Below, piece by piece: positions 31,515 to 42,700 of a stretch of 64,000 bases of DNA (position 1 is its first letter; every line of letters starts with the position of its first letter). The notes under the pieces were generated by a model that made no database searches, was not told the DNA's origin, and worked only from the letters and a program-made list of their open reading frames with translations. This stretch comes from Ustilaginoidea virens (lineage: Eukaryota; Ascomycota; Sordariomycetes; Hypocreales; Clavicipitaceae): assembly GCF_000687475.1 (NCBI RefSeq), contig NC_057320.1, positions 5,039,627 through 5,103,626 on the forward strand, in the 5' to 3' direction. Made by a program: the position numbers and the translations under genes.

Positions 31515-34500
31515 TTAGCAGGCCCTAAGACCTAGTAACTCGCGGAACCTAGTAAATTTAGGGCCCGGCAGTGGCTTCGTAAGACCGTCAGCAGGCATAC
31601 TATTAGTAGGTAAATAGGTAATTTTAACCAAGCCCAGCTGGGCTTGCTCCCTAATATACCGGAATTTTAATAGCGTATGCTTAGTGCGAGCGTGCTGATT
31701 AGGGTCGTTAGAATTTGAAATGGAGCCCTGGTTATCGCAGTATAGCGGTATAGGGCGTAAAATATCAATTTCTAGCTCCTTACAAAGGTTAGAAAGCCAC
31801 TATACCTCGCGGATAGTCTCAAGTAATGCATCAGATTCAGCTTCTAAAGTAGATAGCACTACTAAAGAGGCTCGCTTAGAACGCCAGCTAATAGGACCAC
31901 TATTAATAGTAGTCAGGAAGCCTCCAGTAGATTTAGAGGTTTCTTTACAGCCAGCAAAGTCGCTATCAGAATAAGCGGCTATAATAGGCTGTTGGTTGCT
32001 TTTAGTAGCACTAAAGCAAATAGCTAGGTTCTCAGTGCCTTTAAGGTAACTAAAGCTGCCTTTTGCAGCATTTAGATGCACATTAGTTGCTTTCGACATA
32101 AACCGAGAAAGGTATTGGATAGGAAATACTAGGTCGGGCCTAGTCATCATCATAAGCCACATTATAGTGCCAGTAAGGCTCTGATAAAGGCTCTGATCAG
32201 TAGGGCTAAGATCTTTTCCACTAGATTCATTAAGAATTCCTGGTTGAAGTGGAATAAGCTGAGGTTTAGTATCCTGTAAGCCGAATTTAGCTAAGACCTC
32301 TGCTATAAATTGGGCTTGGTGTAGCCACAATAGACCTTCTTTCCTATTTCGTATAATTTGTACGCCTAGGAAGAAGGAAGCCGGACCGCGGTCTTCTATA
32401 GCATAGATCTTATGAAATTTTCTTTTTAGCTGGTTAATATAAGTTATATTTGGACCAACTAATAGGCAATCGTCAACATAGGTAACGATAAAGGTGCTGG
32501 TTTGCTTATTATAAAAGACGGCAGCATCAGAGGCTAAAGGTAAAAAACCTTCACTGGAAATCAGGTCTTTTAGCCGGTGTTGCCATTCGCGGGGTGCTTG
32601 TTTTAGCCCGTATAGGGCCTTCTTTAGTAAAATAGCTTGCTTAATAGAGGGATTAAAGCCGGCTTCTTTAAGTAAAGTTAGTAGCCGTTGCCGTTGAATA
32701 TCAGACCAAAGCTTGCTATCAGTTAGTAAACTTTCCGTAAATTCAAGAAATCCATCAGGAATATCCATATAAATGGTCTCAGAAAGTTCGCTATTTAGGA
32801 AGGCGCCTATAAAGTCGATCTGCTCTATTTCCCAGTTATTACTAGCAGCCAAAGCTAGTATAACCCTCCAGGTAGGTGGGATAGAGGTAGAAGCATAGGT
32901 ATGCTGAAAGTCCTTTCCTTCGACTTGCATAAAGCCCTTAACAACTAATCTAGCCTTATATTTTATAGGCTGATTATTAGCATCCTTTTTAACCCGAAAA
33001 ACAGGCCTATTGCGTATAATTTTCCTATCAATAGGAACGCTAGACTTAGGAATAAATTGGAAGACTTTAGTATCCAATAGCTGCTCGAATTCCTTAAATA
33101 GTGCCTTTATCCAAAGGTCTTTTTCTTTTTCAGGGCATCGTAGCACATCCTTCCAGCTATTAGGCGTACCATCAGGGGCCTTTTTAGCTAGCTTACGCTT
33201 AGCTGCATAGCAGGAATCCCATATCAGGTGGTGTAAAGTATTACCTTCCTGAGGGAATAACTCGGTAGGGCTAGTAGGGTCGGTAGGGCTAGCAGGTATA
33301 GCAGGGCCAACAGGGCCAGCAGGGCTAGCAATATCGGTAGGATTAAGGCTAGTAAGGATATCTATAAGGTCATCCTTTGCCGTAGCCGGGGACTGTATTA
33401 TAGGACGGTTATCCAAGGTAGCATTAGTGTTAATAACGCTAGTATTAGTAGGGTCCGGTATGCTTTCCAGGTCATCCGGTATAACATTAGTGTCAGTAAT
33501 GTTAGTAAGGTTAGTAGGGTCTGGCATGCTTTCAAGGTCATCCAGTAAAATAGCAGGTTCTCTGCTAGATACCCCCTCTGAACCTGTATTTTGCCCTCTG
33601 TGAAAGTCTCCTTCTAGGCCAGTAGAAATAGGGCCTATACCTTCATTTTGATGAATAAAGGTAATAAAAGTTGTTTTAGTAACAACCTTCTTCTTTAGAA
33701 GGTAGACTAGGTAAGTATTATTACCTAGAGTGGCAAGGAGCCTACCAGGCTCGGTACGGGGCGCTAATTTGCGGCTTTTTACACGCTTTTCGTGTGGTAT
33801 AAGCACTTCAATAGCTGCTCCAATAGCCCTAAGGTTAATAAGGTCAGGGTAGTGCTCCGGTGTTATCTGGTCGTAATCCTTTAGTAGCTCCTGATAGGGG
33901 CTAGAAGGTCTGTTAGTAACTGCTGTTATATTTACTAGCATAACAACGCCAGTAATTACAGCGGACCAGAGGTTAGATGGTAGCCTTGACCAGGCCATAG
34001 TAGCACGTAGCCTATCAGCTATAACCCTAATGGAGCGCTCAGCTAGGCCGTTTTGTTCGTGAATATAAGGGCAAGAGGTATTAAAAGCTATACCCTGTTC
34101 GACAAGCCAATCACTAAGCATTTTGTTGATTTCATTTCCACCATCATAGTGGAATTCAACAGGCGTTTTACCATATCTGACCTGTAGGCTCTGTATAAAG
34201 CTCTGTAATGCTTTAAAAACAACAGTGCCTTCCCTATTAGACAGTAAGTAAAGCCAACGGAATCGGGATTTTCTGTCCACTAATGTAAGGGCAACAGGTC
34301 GTTTATTGTATGGTGTGGGTGATATAGCAAAAGTATCACCTTCTATAATATCCAGGTATTTAGCTGGATTAGGTATCGCATCTTTAGAAGGTCTTCTAAC
34401 CTTCTTAGCCTGTATACAGGCTAGACAGCGAAAATCAGCATCTTTAACCTTATTAAGGTTAGGTAGACCAGGGGTATTAGCACAGGTCTTTTTAAGCAGC

Positions 34501-35720
34501 TGAATACCTATATGCCCTAGCCGTACATGCCAAATGCCGGCTAATTGTAATAGCTTCTGATATTCTGTATCAGCAGCTACAGGGGCAGGAGTAGGGCTAG
34601 TAGCCACTACGGGATTTTCGCTAGTCGTAATAGCGGGCTCTTCGCTAGTCGTAATAGCGGGAGAGTTGGTAGTAGGGCTAGTAGCCTCTACAGGTTCCTT
34701 ACTAGTTGCAGTAGTAGGAATAGGGGTAATAGTGGTATCCTCAGGATCACTATAATCAGCAGGGTTAGTAGGGCTGGGGACCTCTACTGTTATACTATTA
34801 GTAACAGTATAATGGCTGCAAGGTTGATGCAGTAGTGGTGTGTCTATTCCTTTCTGTGGAAGGAAAAAGCCGTATTTTTCAAAGTTAAAAATGCCGATGC
34901 ATTTGCGGCTTGCTGACCAAAGCTGATTTTTAATTAGTACCCCTTTAGCGGCATAGTGCTTTACACCGCTAATGATGTTAATATCCAAGGCAGGAATATA
35001 TAGTGCATTCTTGAGCTCTATAATACCCCATTTGGTAGGATTAACGCCCTGTAGCACAGTAAATCGTGCTGTGCCCCAACCAGTAGGGGAAATAGGGCCA
35101 CCACCAGTAGTAATTACCGGCTTATCATCCTTCTCAAAATGGTGAAAAGTGGTGAAATGCTTCTTATCATTAACAATATGACAAGTGGAGCCTGTATCAT
35201 AAAGGAGGGCATCCTTAGGGGTCCTGCCGCCTGATTTAGCACTATAGCTTATATCAGTGGATATAGTGGTAGAAGAAGAAGAAGAATAGGATATATTAAT
35301 ATCCTGGGTATTATAATTGCCTATAATAAAGGACTCGACATTTTGCTGTTTGCTGCTAATATTAGAGTCCTGTTCCTTCTTCTTTTGCTGCTTCTTTTTC
35401 CTATTATTAGTAGAATTATTCTTGCTATTATTAGTAGAAGCGGCATTAGTAGTAGTAGGGCTAGTAGCCTCTACAGGGTCCTTAATAGTCGTAATAGTAG
35501 GACCGGGGATAGTAGGGCTAGTAGCCTCTACTAGTTCCTTACTAGTTATAATAGTAGGAACGTTACTATTTTGCCTACTAACTAGGCCTTGTATAAGGAT
35601 AGTTAGGGTGTTCATCTGGGACTTTATATCGTCCATATCTCGCTGTAGTTGTACAGTAAGATTAGCTTTAGAATTGGAATCCAAAGTGGCCTTATAAGTG
35701 GAAGGCCTAAACTGTGCCAT
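31515..35720 (-). CDS. C1 Copia polyprotein (one premature TAG; Gag core missing)
   Basis: Open for 1306 codons from the ATG at 35720 to a TAG at 31802-31800. The same frame continues for 94 codons to a TAA at 31517-31515 (ending G-L-R-A-C), so the TAG replaces a Gln codon in RNase H. Domains: N-terminal Gag remnant 1-55, Thr/Ser/Pro repeats (E-A-T-S-P-T) 55-92, protease D-T-G 175-177, integrase H398/H403/C432/C435 zinc site and D462/D526/E561 triad, RT Y-V-D-D 1081-1084, RNase H from ~1245. The central Gag domain seen in the relative C2 (~250 residues) is absent; between residues ~53 and 92 only repeat sequence is found. It copies itself via RNA in family terms, but this copy needs Gag from elsewhere and readthrough. 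Confidence 0.9.
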
Positions 35721-36440
35721 TATAGTGGTTAAAAGTCGTTAAAAATGGTGCCAATAGCTGTAGGAACAGATGAATAACCAGCTAAATAGCTGGCAAAATA
35801 GTCGAGTAACTAGTTGGACAGCTAGTAAATATAGTGGCTAGTAGCCTACTATAAAAAGATAACTGCAGAGTATAGCGGCAGGTCTCAATATAAAAGCACA
35901 AATGCCGTAGGCGTTGTGCAAGTCCGTATTATAGCGTTGGTGTTTAAGGTGCTTATATGGTGCCGTAATATAAAGGTACCGTAAGTGCCGTAGGTGCCGT
36001 AAATGCCGTAGAAGCTAGGTGCCGTAGGTGCCGTAGGTGCCGTAATATAAAAAAGGTGCCGTAAGTGCCGTACCAAAAGTGCTATAAATGGGAGAGTATA
36101 ACAGGTGCCGTATAGTGCAGTAAGAGTCGTGCACTAGGGGAAAAGATGTTATACAGTGGTATAATGTAAAGAATATTACACTATAAAATCCGTAGGTGCC
36201 GTAGGTTACGCCGAAAATAACGTAAGGTTACGCTAAGAATACCGTAAGGTTACGCCGTAAGTTGCCGTGGGGGTACGCCGTTGATTGCCGCAGGGTAATA
36301 CTGTAGGTAACAAAGGGTAAGCCAAAGGTAATAAGGGTAAGCTAAGGATACCAAAGGATAGCTATATTAGTAGTACTAATAAGCAAGAGAGACCAAGGGG
36401 TGAACACAAAAGAGGTAGGGTAAAAACAAAGAAGTAAAAA
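35721..36440 (-). other. C1 leader
   Basis: About 720 nt between the primer site and the ATG. It is non-coding and rich in short TACGGCACC and CGTAACCTTA repeats. Confidence 0.6.
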
Positions 36441-36455
36441 CCCGGGCTCATAACC
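36441..36455 (-). promoter_or_regulatory. Primer-binding site of C1, complementary to initiator tRNA-Met anticodon arm
   Basis: The minus strand reads GGTTATGAGCCCGGG directly after the 5' LTR. Its complement contains GGGCTCATAACC, the conserved anticodon stem-loop of eukaryotic initiator tRNA-Met. There is no TGG for a CCA end. This is the arrangement of Drosophila copia, which primes with a tRNA-iMet 5' half. Confidence 0.75.
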
Positions 36456-37177
36456 TATTGCAATTCTCAAGGTCACTATAAAAGCAGAGCCTTACTAGCT
36501 AGCTAGATGGCACAAGACTGTCTGCGACCTGTGAACTAATCTTAGTATAAATACTAGATTTTTCACCAAGTCCTAAGACTATACAAGTGCTATAAAGCAA
36601 GGCAAGTGTAAAGGCAAGGCAAATATAAGATAACCAGAAAACGCAGGGAAGGTAAGAAGTTAAGAGGCATATAGTGCATTAACAGACTCGATTGTGCTAC
36701 CCTTCTACTATCTAGAAAGAAGGGGGAAAGCTATCCTATATATACACGAAGGAGGGGTGGGCCCAGGCATCCAAGGTAGCCAGTAAAAAAGCTCCCCGTA
36801 ATGCTCGCTTTGCCACGTATATAATACGTCAGCAGCCCCACTATATCGGGCCTTTTCAACCACCCTAACCACCGCACTAGTAACTAGCCACCACGCTAGT
36901 GACTAACCACCACGCTAGTGACTACCCACCACACTAGTGGACTAGCCACCACACTAGTAGGCCCACCACGCTAATTTAGCAATGCCACACCTTTTTTAAT
37001 AAGGCCTACCTTACTTGATATACAGTAAATAATCCACTGAAAATCCTAAGGTAAAAGGCAAAGGCCTAAGGTTGGTAAGACTACCGTAAGTCCAAGAGGC
37101 GGTATAAGGACTAGAAGGTCAGTAAGCCAGTAGGGCATTAGGCCAGCAGCCTAGTAGGCTACTATAGGATTTTAACA
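36456..37177 (-). repeat. 5' LTR of C1
   Basis: 722 bp, same sequence as the 3' LTR as far as read. Followed by the duplication CTAAT at 37178-37182. Confidence 0.95.
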
Positions 37178-39131
37178 CTAATAATAGCAGCAAATAGCAA
37201 GATATTAAGGCCTTTATTATAGGCAACTATAATACCTAGGATACTAATATATCCTATTCTTCTTCTTCCACTATATCTACTGATATAAGCTATAGTGCTA
37301 AATTAGGCGGTAGGACCCCAAAAGATGCCCTCCTTTATAATATAGGTTCCACTTATCATATTGTTAATGATAAGAAGCATTTCACTACTTTTCACCATTT
37401 TGAGAAGAATAATAAGCCTGTAATTACTACTGGTAGCGGCCCTATTTCCCCTACTGGTTAAGGCACAGCACGATTTACTGTGCTATAGGGCATTAATCCT
37501 ACGAAATGGGGTATTATAGAGCTTAAGAATGCCCTATATATTCCTACCTTAGATATTAATATTATTAGCGGTATAAAGCACTATGCCGCTAAAGGGGTAT
37601 TTATTAAAAATCAGCTTTAGTTAGCAAGCCGTAAATGCATCGGTATTTTTAACTTTGAAAAATACGGCTTTTTCCTTCCACAGAAAGGAATAGACACACC
37701 ACTGCTACATCAACCATATAGCCATTATACTACTAATAGTATAGTAGTAGAGGTCCCTAGCCCTACTAACCCTACTGATTATAGTAATCCTAAGGATACT
37801 ACTATTACCCCCGTTCCTACTACTGCGACTAATAAGGAACCTATAGAGGCTACTAGCCCTATTACTAACTCTCCTGCTATTAAGACTAGCGAAGAGCCCG
37901 CTATTACAACTAGCGAAAATCCCGCTATTACGACTAGTGAAAATCCCATAGTGGCTACTAGCCTTACTCCTGCCCCTATAGCTACTGATACAGAATACCA
38001 GAAGCTATTACAGTTAGCCGGCATTTGGCATGTACGGCTAGGGCATATAGGTATTCAGCTACTTAAAAAGACTTATGCTAATACCCCTGGTCTTCCTAAC
38101 CTTAATAAGGTTAAAGATGCTGATTTTCACTGCCTAGCCTGTATACAGGCTAAGAAGGTTAGAAGACCTTCTAAAGATGCGATACCTAATCTAGCTAAAT
38201 GCCTGGATATTATAGAAGGTGATACTTTTGCTATATTACCTATGCCATATAACAAACGACCTATTGCCTTTATATTAGTAGATAAAAAATCCCGATTCCG
38301 CTGGCTTTACTTGCTGCTTAATAAGGAAGGCACTATTGTATTTAAAGCATTACAGAGCTTTATACAGAGCCTACAGGTCAGATATAGCAAAACGCCTATT
38401 AAATTCCACTATAATAGTGGAAATGAAATCAATAAAATACTTAGTGATTGGCTTATTGAACAGGGTATAGCTTTTAATACATCTTGCCCCTATATTCACG
38501 AATAAAACGGCCTAGCTAAGCGCTCCATTAGGGTTATAGCTGATAGGCTATATGCTACTATAGCCTAGTCAAGGCTACCATCTCACCTTTGGTCTACTGT
38601 AATTACTGGCGTTGTTATGCTAGTAAATATAACAGCTGTTACTAATAGACCTTCTAGCCCCTATCAGAAGCTATTAAAAGATTATAACCAGATAATACTA
38701 AAGCACTACCCTAACCTTATAAACCTTAGGGCTATTGGAGCAGCTATTGAAGTGCTTATACCATACAAAAAGCGTATAAAAAGCAGAAAATTAGCGCCCC
38801 ATACCGAGCCTAATAGGCTCCTTACCACTCTAGGTAATAATACTTACCTAGTCTACCTTCTAAAGAAGAAGGTTATTACTAAAACAACTTTTATTACCTT
38901 TATTTATTAAAATGAAGGTATAGGCCCTATTTCTAATAGCCTAGAAGGAGACTTTCATAGAGGGCAAAATATAGGTTCAGAGGGGGTATCTAGCAGAGAA
39001 CCTGCTATTTTACTAGATGATCTAGAAAGCATACCGGACCCTACTAACCTTACTAATATTACTAATACTAATATTATACCGGATGACTTAGAAAGCATGC
39101 CAGACCCTACTAATTTTACTAGCATTATTAA
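37178..39131 (+). pseudogene. C2 protease-integrase relic
   Basis: Continues the C2 frame after C1 with S-S-S-S-T-I-S-T-D-I-S-Y-S-A-K. The protease D-T-G-S-T-C of C1 reads N-I-G-S-T-Y here. The integrase zinc site and W-H-V-R-L-G-H-I-G are preserved in a 184-codon open stretch (37951-38505); the catalytic E of N-G-L-A-E-R has become K. The part ends at 39131, where B is inserted. Confidence 0.8.
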
Positions 39132-39467
39132 TATTGGTGTCACATCAAGGGGTACCCAGTTGTACGTAGGGTTGCGCGCGTGGTATCAAGTACCGTGAGG
39201 TCACCAGTCAAAGGTATGATTACTTTTTTGATTATGACTATCACTAACTAAGAGAAAAGAAAGGAAGCAAAAGAGGGTAATTACACGATGTGGCCTTTTG
39301 TGCGTGCCGTGGTCACGTGCATCGGCGCAGTCGGGCCGGGCTGCCCGCGTGCCCTACCGGGCTCAGGGGTAAAGGGGCAAAAGGGGCCACATCGTGTGTG
39401 CAGCAGTGTGCGCGGCACATCCGTCGCAATGTGCCCAATTGGGCACCTTGCGACAGCGATTCCGATA
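39132..39467 (-). repeat. 3' LTR of element B
   Basis: 336 bp; TGTT...ACA termini are changed to TATT and ATA-type ends on the plus strand by RIP-like transitions. Confidence 0.85.
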
Positions 39468-39794
39468 CTGGCAGCTTCTCTTTTTATAGAAGCAAATATT
39501 GGAATCGCTAGGATGTAAGGCGCATATATAGAAAAGAAAGTGCGGCGCGGTCTCGGTAGGTTGTGCCGCCGATAACGCTGTCGCGCCGCGCGGCCGGCGT
39601 CATATCGTACAGCCGGTATATTGAATATCGCAGCCAAAACAAAGGGGCAAAAAAAGGGGGAGCAGTAAAAGCAGTAAAAGCATTAAATACACACAATATT
39701 GAACATAGGAAAATCCACACACTTGCCACATATGACATCACCAATACCTTCTAAACGTAGTCAGATATTGACCGGCCTCTTTACCCACCCTTCT

Positions 39795-42700
39795 ATATGT
39801 ATAACAGCCCTATTTTAGTCGATGAAGGTCTTAAGGCTTTTATTAGGCGTTCCCTTAGTTATTGCGTCGGCGAGATTATTATTCCTATTGATCCAACGGA
39901 TCTCATATATCTCTTAGCGCTTATATGACTATCGTAGGGCCATAATATCTATCATAAGCCTTTTCTTTTTGGTGGTGCCTAGCTTAATAAGGCATTCGTA
40001 TAACGAAAACGAATCCGTATACACAACCGTGGGGATCTTTGGCAATCCTAGCCTATTAGTAATTATGTTGAGGGTTGTACCTATCGCGTATGCGATATCG
40101 ACCCCTTGCACTATGCTATACAGCTCCGAAGCGAGTGCGCTATGCGTTATATGCTTACTCTTTGTGGAGCTATAAGTAATGATGTTACTGGTTAGCCGGA
40201 AGGTGTTATCCATCGTATATTCCTTATTGCCTAGCATAATCATATAGCCAATCTAGGAGCTTAAATCTTTATTGTTGATAAAGGACCCGTCAATAAATAT
40301 AAAGAGTTTGGCTATAGTAAGGGCCAGATTGATATACCGCAAGCCACGATCCTAGTTATTGTATTGCTATTGAAGGCGCTTGTTTAACCTCGCGATATCG
40401 TTAGGGTTAGGTTGCTGGTATTATACCGCGATAGATAGGTTAAAAGACGCTTCGGGCTGGCAGACCATAGCCATATAAGCACTGCGAGCGCGTTATTCGA
40501 TATAATTACGCTAGGCTATAGGCGTATTCTTGTCGATAGTCGCGATCTTCTTACTTTAACCTTTCTGGCATAATGTTATACCGTTAGTATCGGCCGTTAG
40601 TATACATCTATTGAAGATTAGGGGCACGGTTGGTGATAGCCTCGTCTTAAGCTTAGCGTTAAAGCCTGCCTTAGTAAGCTCCAATTCTTCCCGTTGGAAG
40701 AAGGCATCGTCACTTAGGCTAAGGGTATCGTTAGTCTACATACCTACGATACCGAAGCATATACTGGTATCGCCAGCATAATTAGGAGCGTTAGTACGGT
40801 TAGGAACGTTAGTATAGTCAGTATCGTTATTACCGGCGGATATCAGCAAACAGGGGTTATAGGTTGATGTAGTTATGCCCAATTTCTCGCGATGGTGCCA
40901 GAAGTATATTGCCTACTAGTAGGTGCTTGCCTTAGCTATTCCGTACAGTAGCTTTACCACTTTTATGATTGTATTATCGGGGTATTGATATGCTATCTGC
41001 TTAGGTAGCTTAGCGATAATTGATCTATTAAGGGTGGTGGATGACTGCATATAAGCCTGTGTGATATCACGTATCTAGAGAAATAAGCCGTGAGAATGTT
41101 GTAGTGATAGGGCTATTAATATTAGTAGCTATTAACTCGCCCGTTGAATTATAGGGGATTGAGTCAATATTAATCGCTTTTCGTTATCACTATGACCCTG
41201 TATAATAAGCCTAGACTTCTTATATGGGGTATCTATGCCTTTGCCTTTGATTTCTCGTACTATACGTAAGTTGAATAGGCGTTGGGCTCTATATTGACTG
41301 ATATTAAAGGTAACGAATCGGAATATATTACGGGCCTGTAATGCTTCTATCTCTGTATGGTTAGACTGTTCGAAAGGGGCTCTAGGGGTTATAATCTTCC
41401 CTTCCCGGCGTAATTAGCTAGTAAGCTGTAGGTCGGCTTGCTCTTTTGCGGTTAGGAAAGAGGCGTTAATAACGGTATTAGAAGCTATAGTGTTAACGAG
41501 AGCTTCTTCTTAGTCCTTATTGATTATAACGTCAGATACCACCCTTGCTAGTGATAGTAATAGTAGCCTGGCTTGATTAGAGCCAGTGGCTAGTAACGGA
41601 TATATTACGGCTATAGATATTATCGCGGCTAGAGGTGCGGCTGCAGCTAGTATCTTAATTTCTATCTGGCCGGGGCGGGCCGGTCTTTCGGCATAGACGA
41701 TATCTTCGGCATTATCGGCGGCGGGATCGCTATTAAGGTTATAGTTATAAGGCTTAACGACCGTTAACCGGAACTTGATGGGGCCATATGGCATCTATAC
41801 GATATAGGTCTTACCTTTAAGGCTAATTAGCTAGTACGGCTTATACTATCCACCTTTTTCTCTCTATACCCATACATCTAACTATAGGGGTAGTCGGTAG
41901 ATAGGCTGCATATCCAGGCTATTTTGTTGGGCGAGAGCATCATAAACTTATCGCTTAGCGAGGCATTTCCTAGCTTTATTAGTAGCCTTTCGTAACGTTA
42001 AGGCATATTATAATACTGATAGACTAGGGGGTAAATCATCCGTAAGTCGGGGATATGCTCTAAAGACTAATAACGTAGGCACTAGACCGTTAAGTCTAGC
42101 AGAATTATTAATAGCTTTTACAGCAAGCTGTAATTTCTATTCCTTTATTATTTAGTCGCCTACTTTGTTATCAACAATAGTATAGGCTCGGTATAATAGG
42201 GTATAGTATCTCTCGACTTTGCTAATACTGTTATGGGCTTCTATAGGAATTTCATCTATATTAATAGATAGAAGCCGGGTATTATGGCGGAACTCGGCAG
42301 AAGTAAAGTTGGGTCTGGCATCGTGTACTATCTAATCTGGCGGGCTAAGGTATATATCGATCTAATATTCCTTAAGGGTATTCTAAATATCATAAGCCTT
42401 CTGCCTTTATAGATTAAGGAATCTAGCTGCCTAGAAGCTTATCGCGGTATCTATAATGTGTAATACCGGCCGATTATTAATATAAAGGATATCGACGATA
42501 ATTTTATAGTTGAATTGGCTGGTATTATTATCCTTAAGCGTGAATTTAAATCGGCTGGGTGCCTTTGCGTTCATCTGGCATTAATGGTATATATAGGTAA
42601 TCTTCTCGATGATATTGCGGTTAATATTATTATTATATCCGGCCCGTTGAAGCAATTTAGTAAGCCTATTAATAGAGGGGTACCTGAATCGATAATAAAG

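Larger units (their letters stand above)
30670..37177 (-). mobile_element. Copia element C1 (complete, youngest, nearly intact)
   Basis: LTRs of 722 bp at 30670-31391 and 36456-37177 appear identical by eye. The duplication CTAAT lies at 30665-30669 and 37178-37182. The purine tract AGAGGGGG adjoins the 3' LTR (31392-31399 on the plus strand, as CCCCCTCT). The primer site GGTTATGAGCCCGGG adjoins the 5' LTR. It is inserted in the C2 Gag. Confidence 0.95.
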
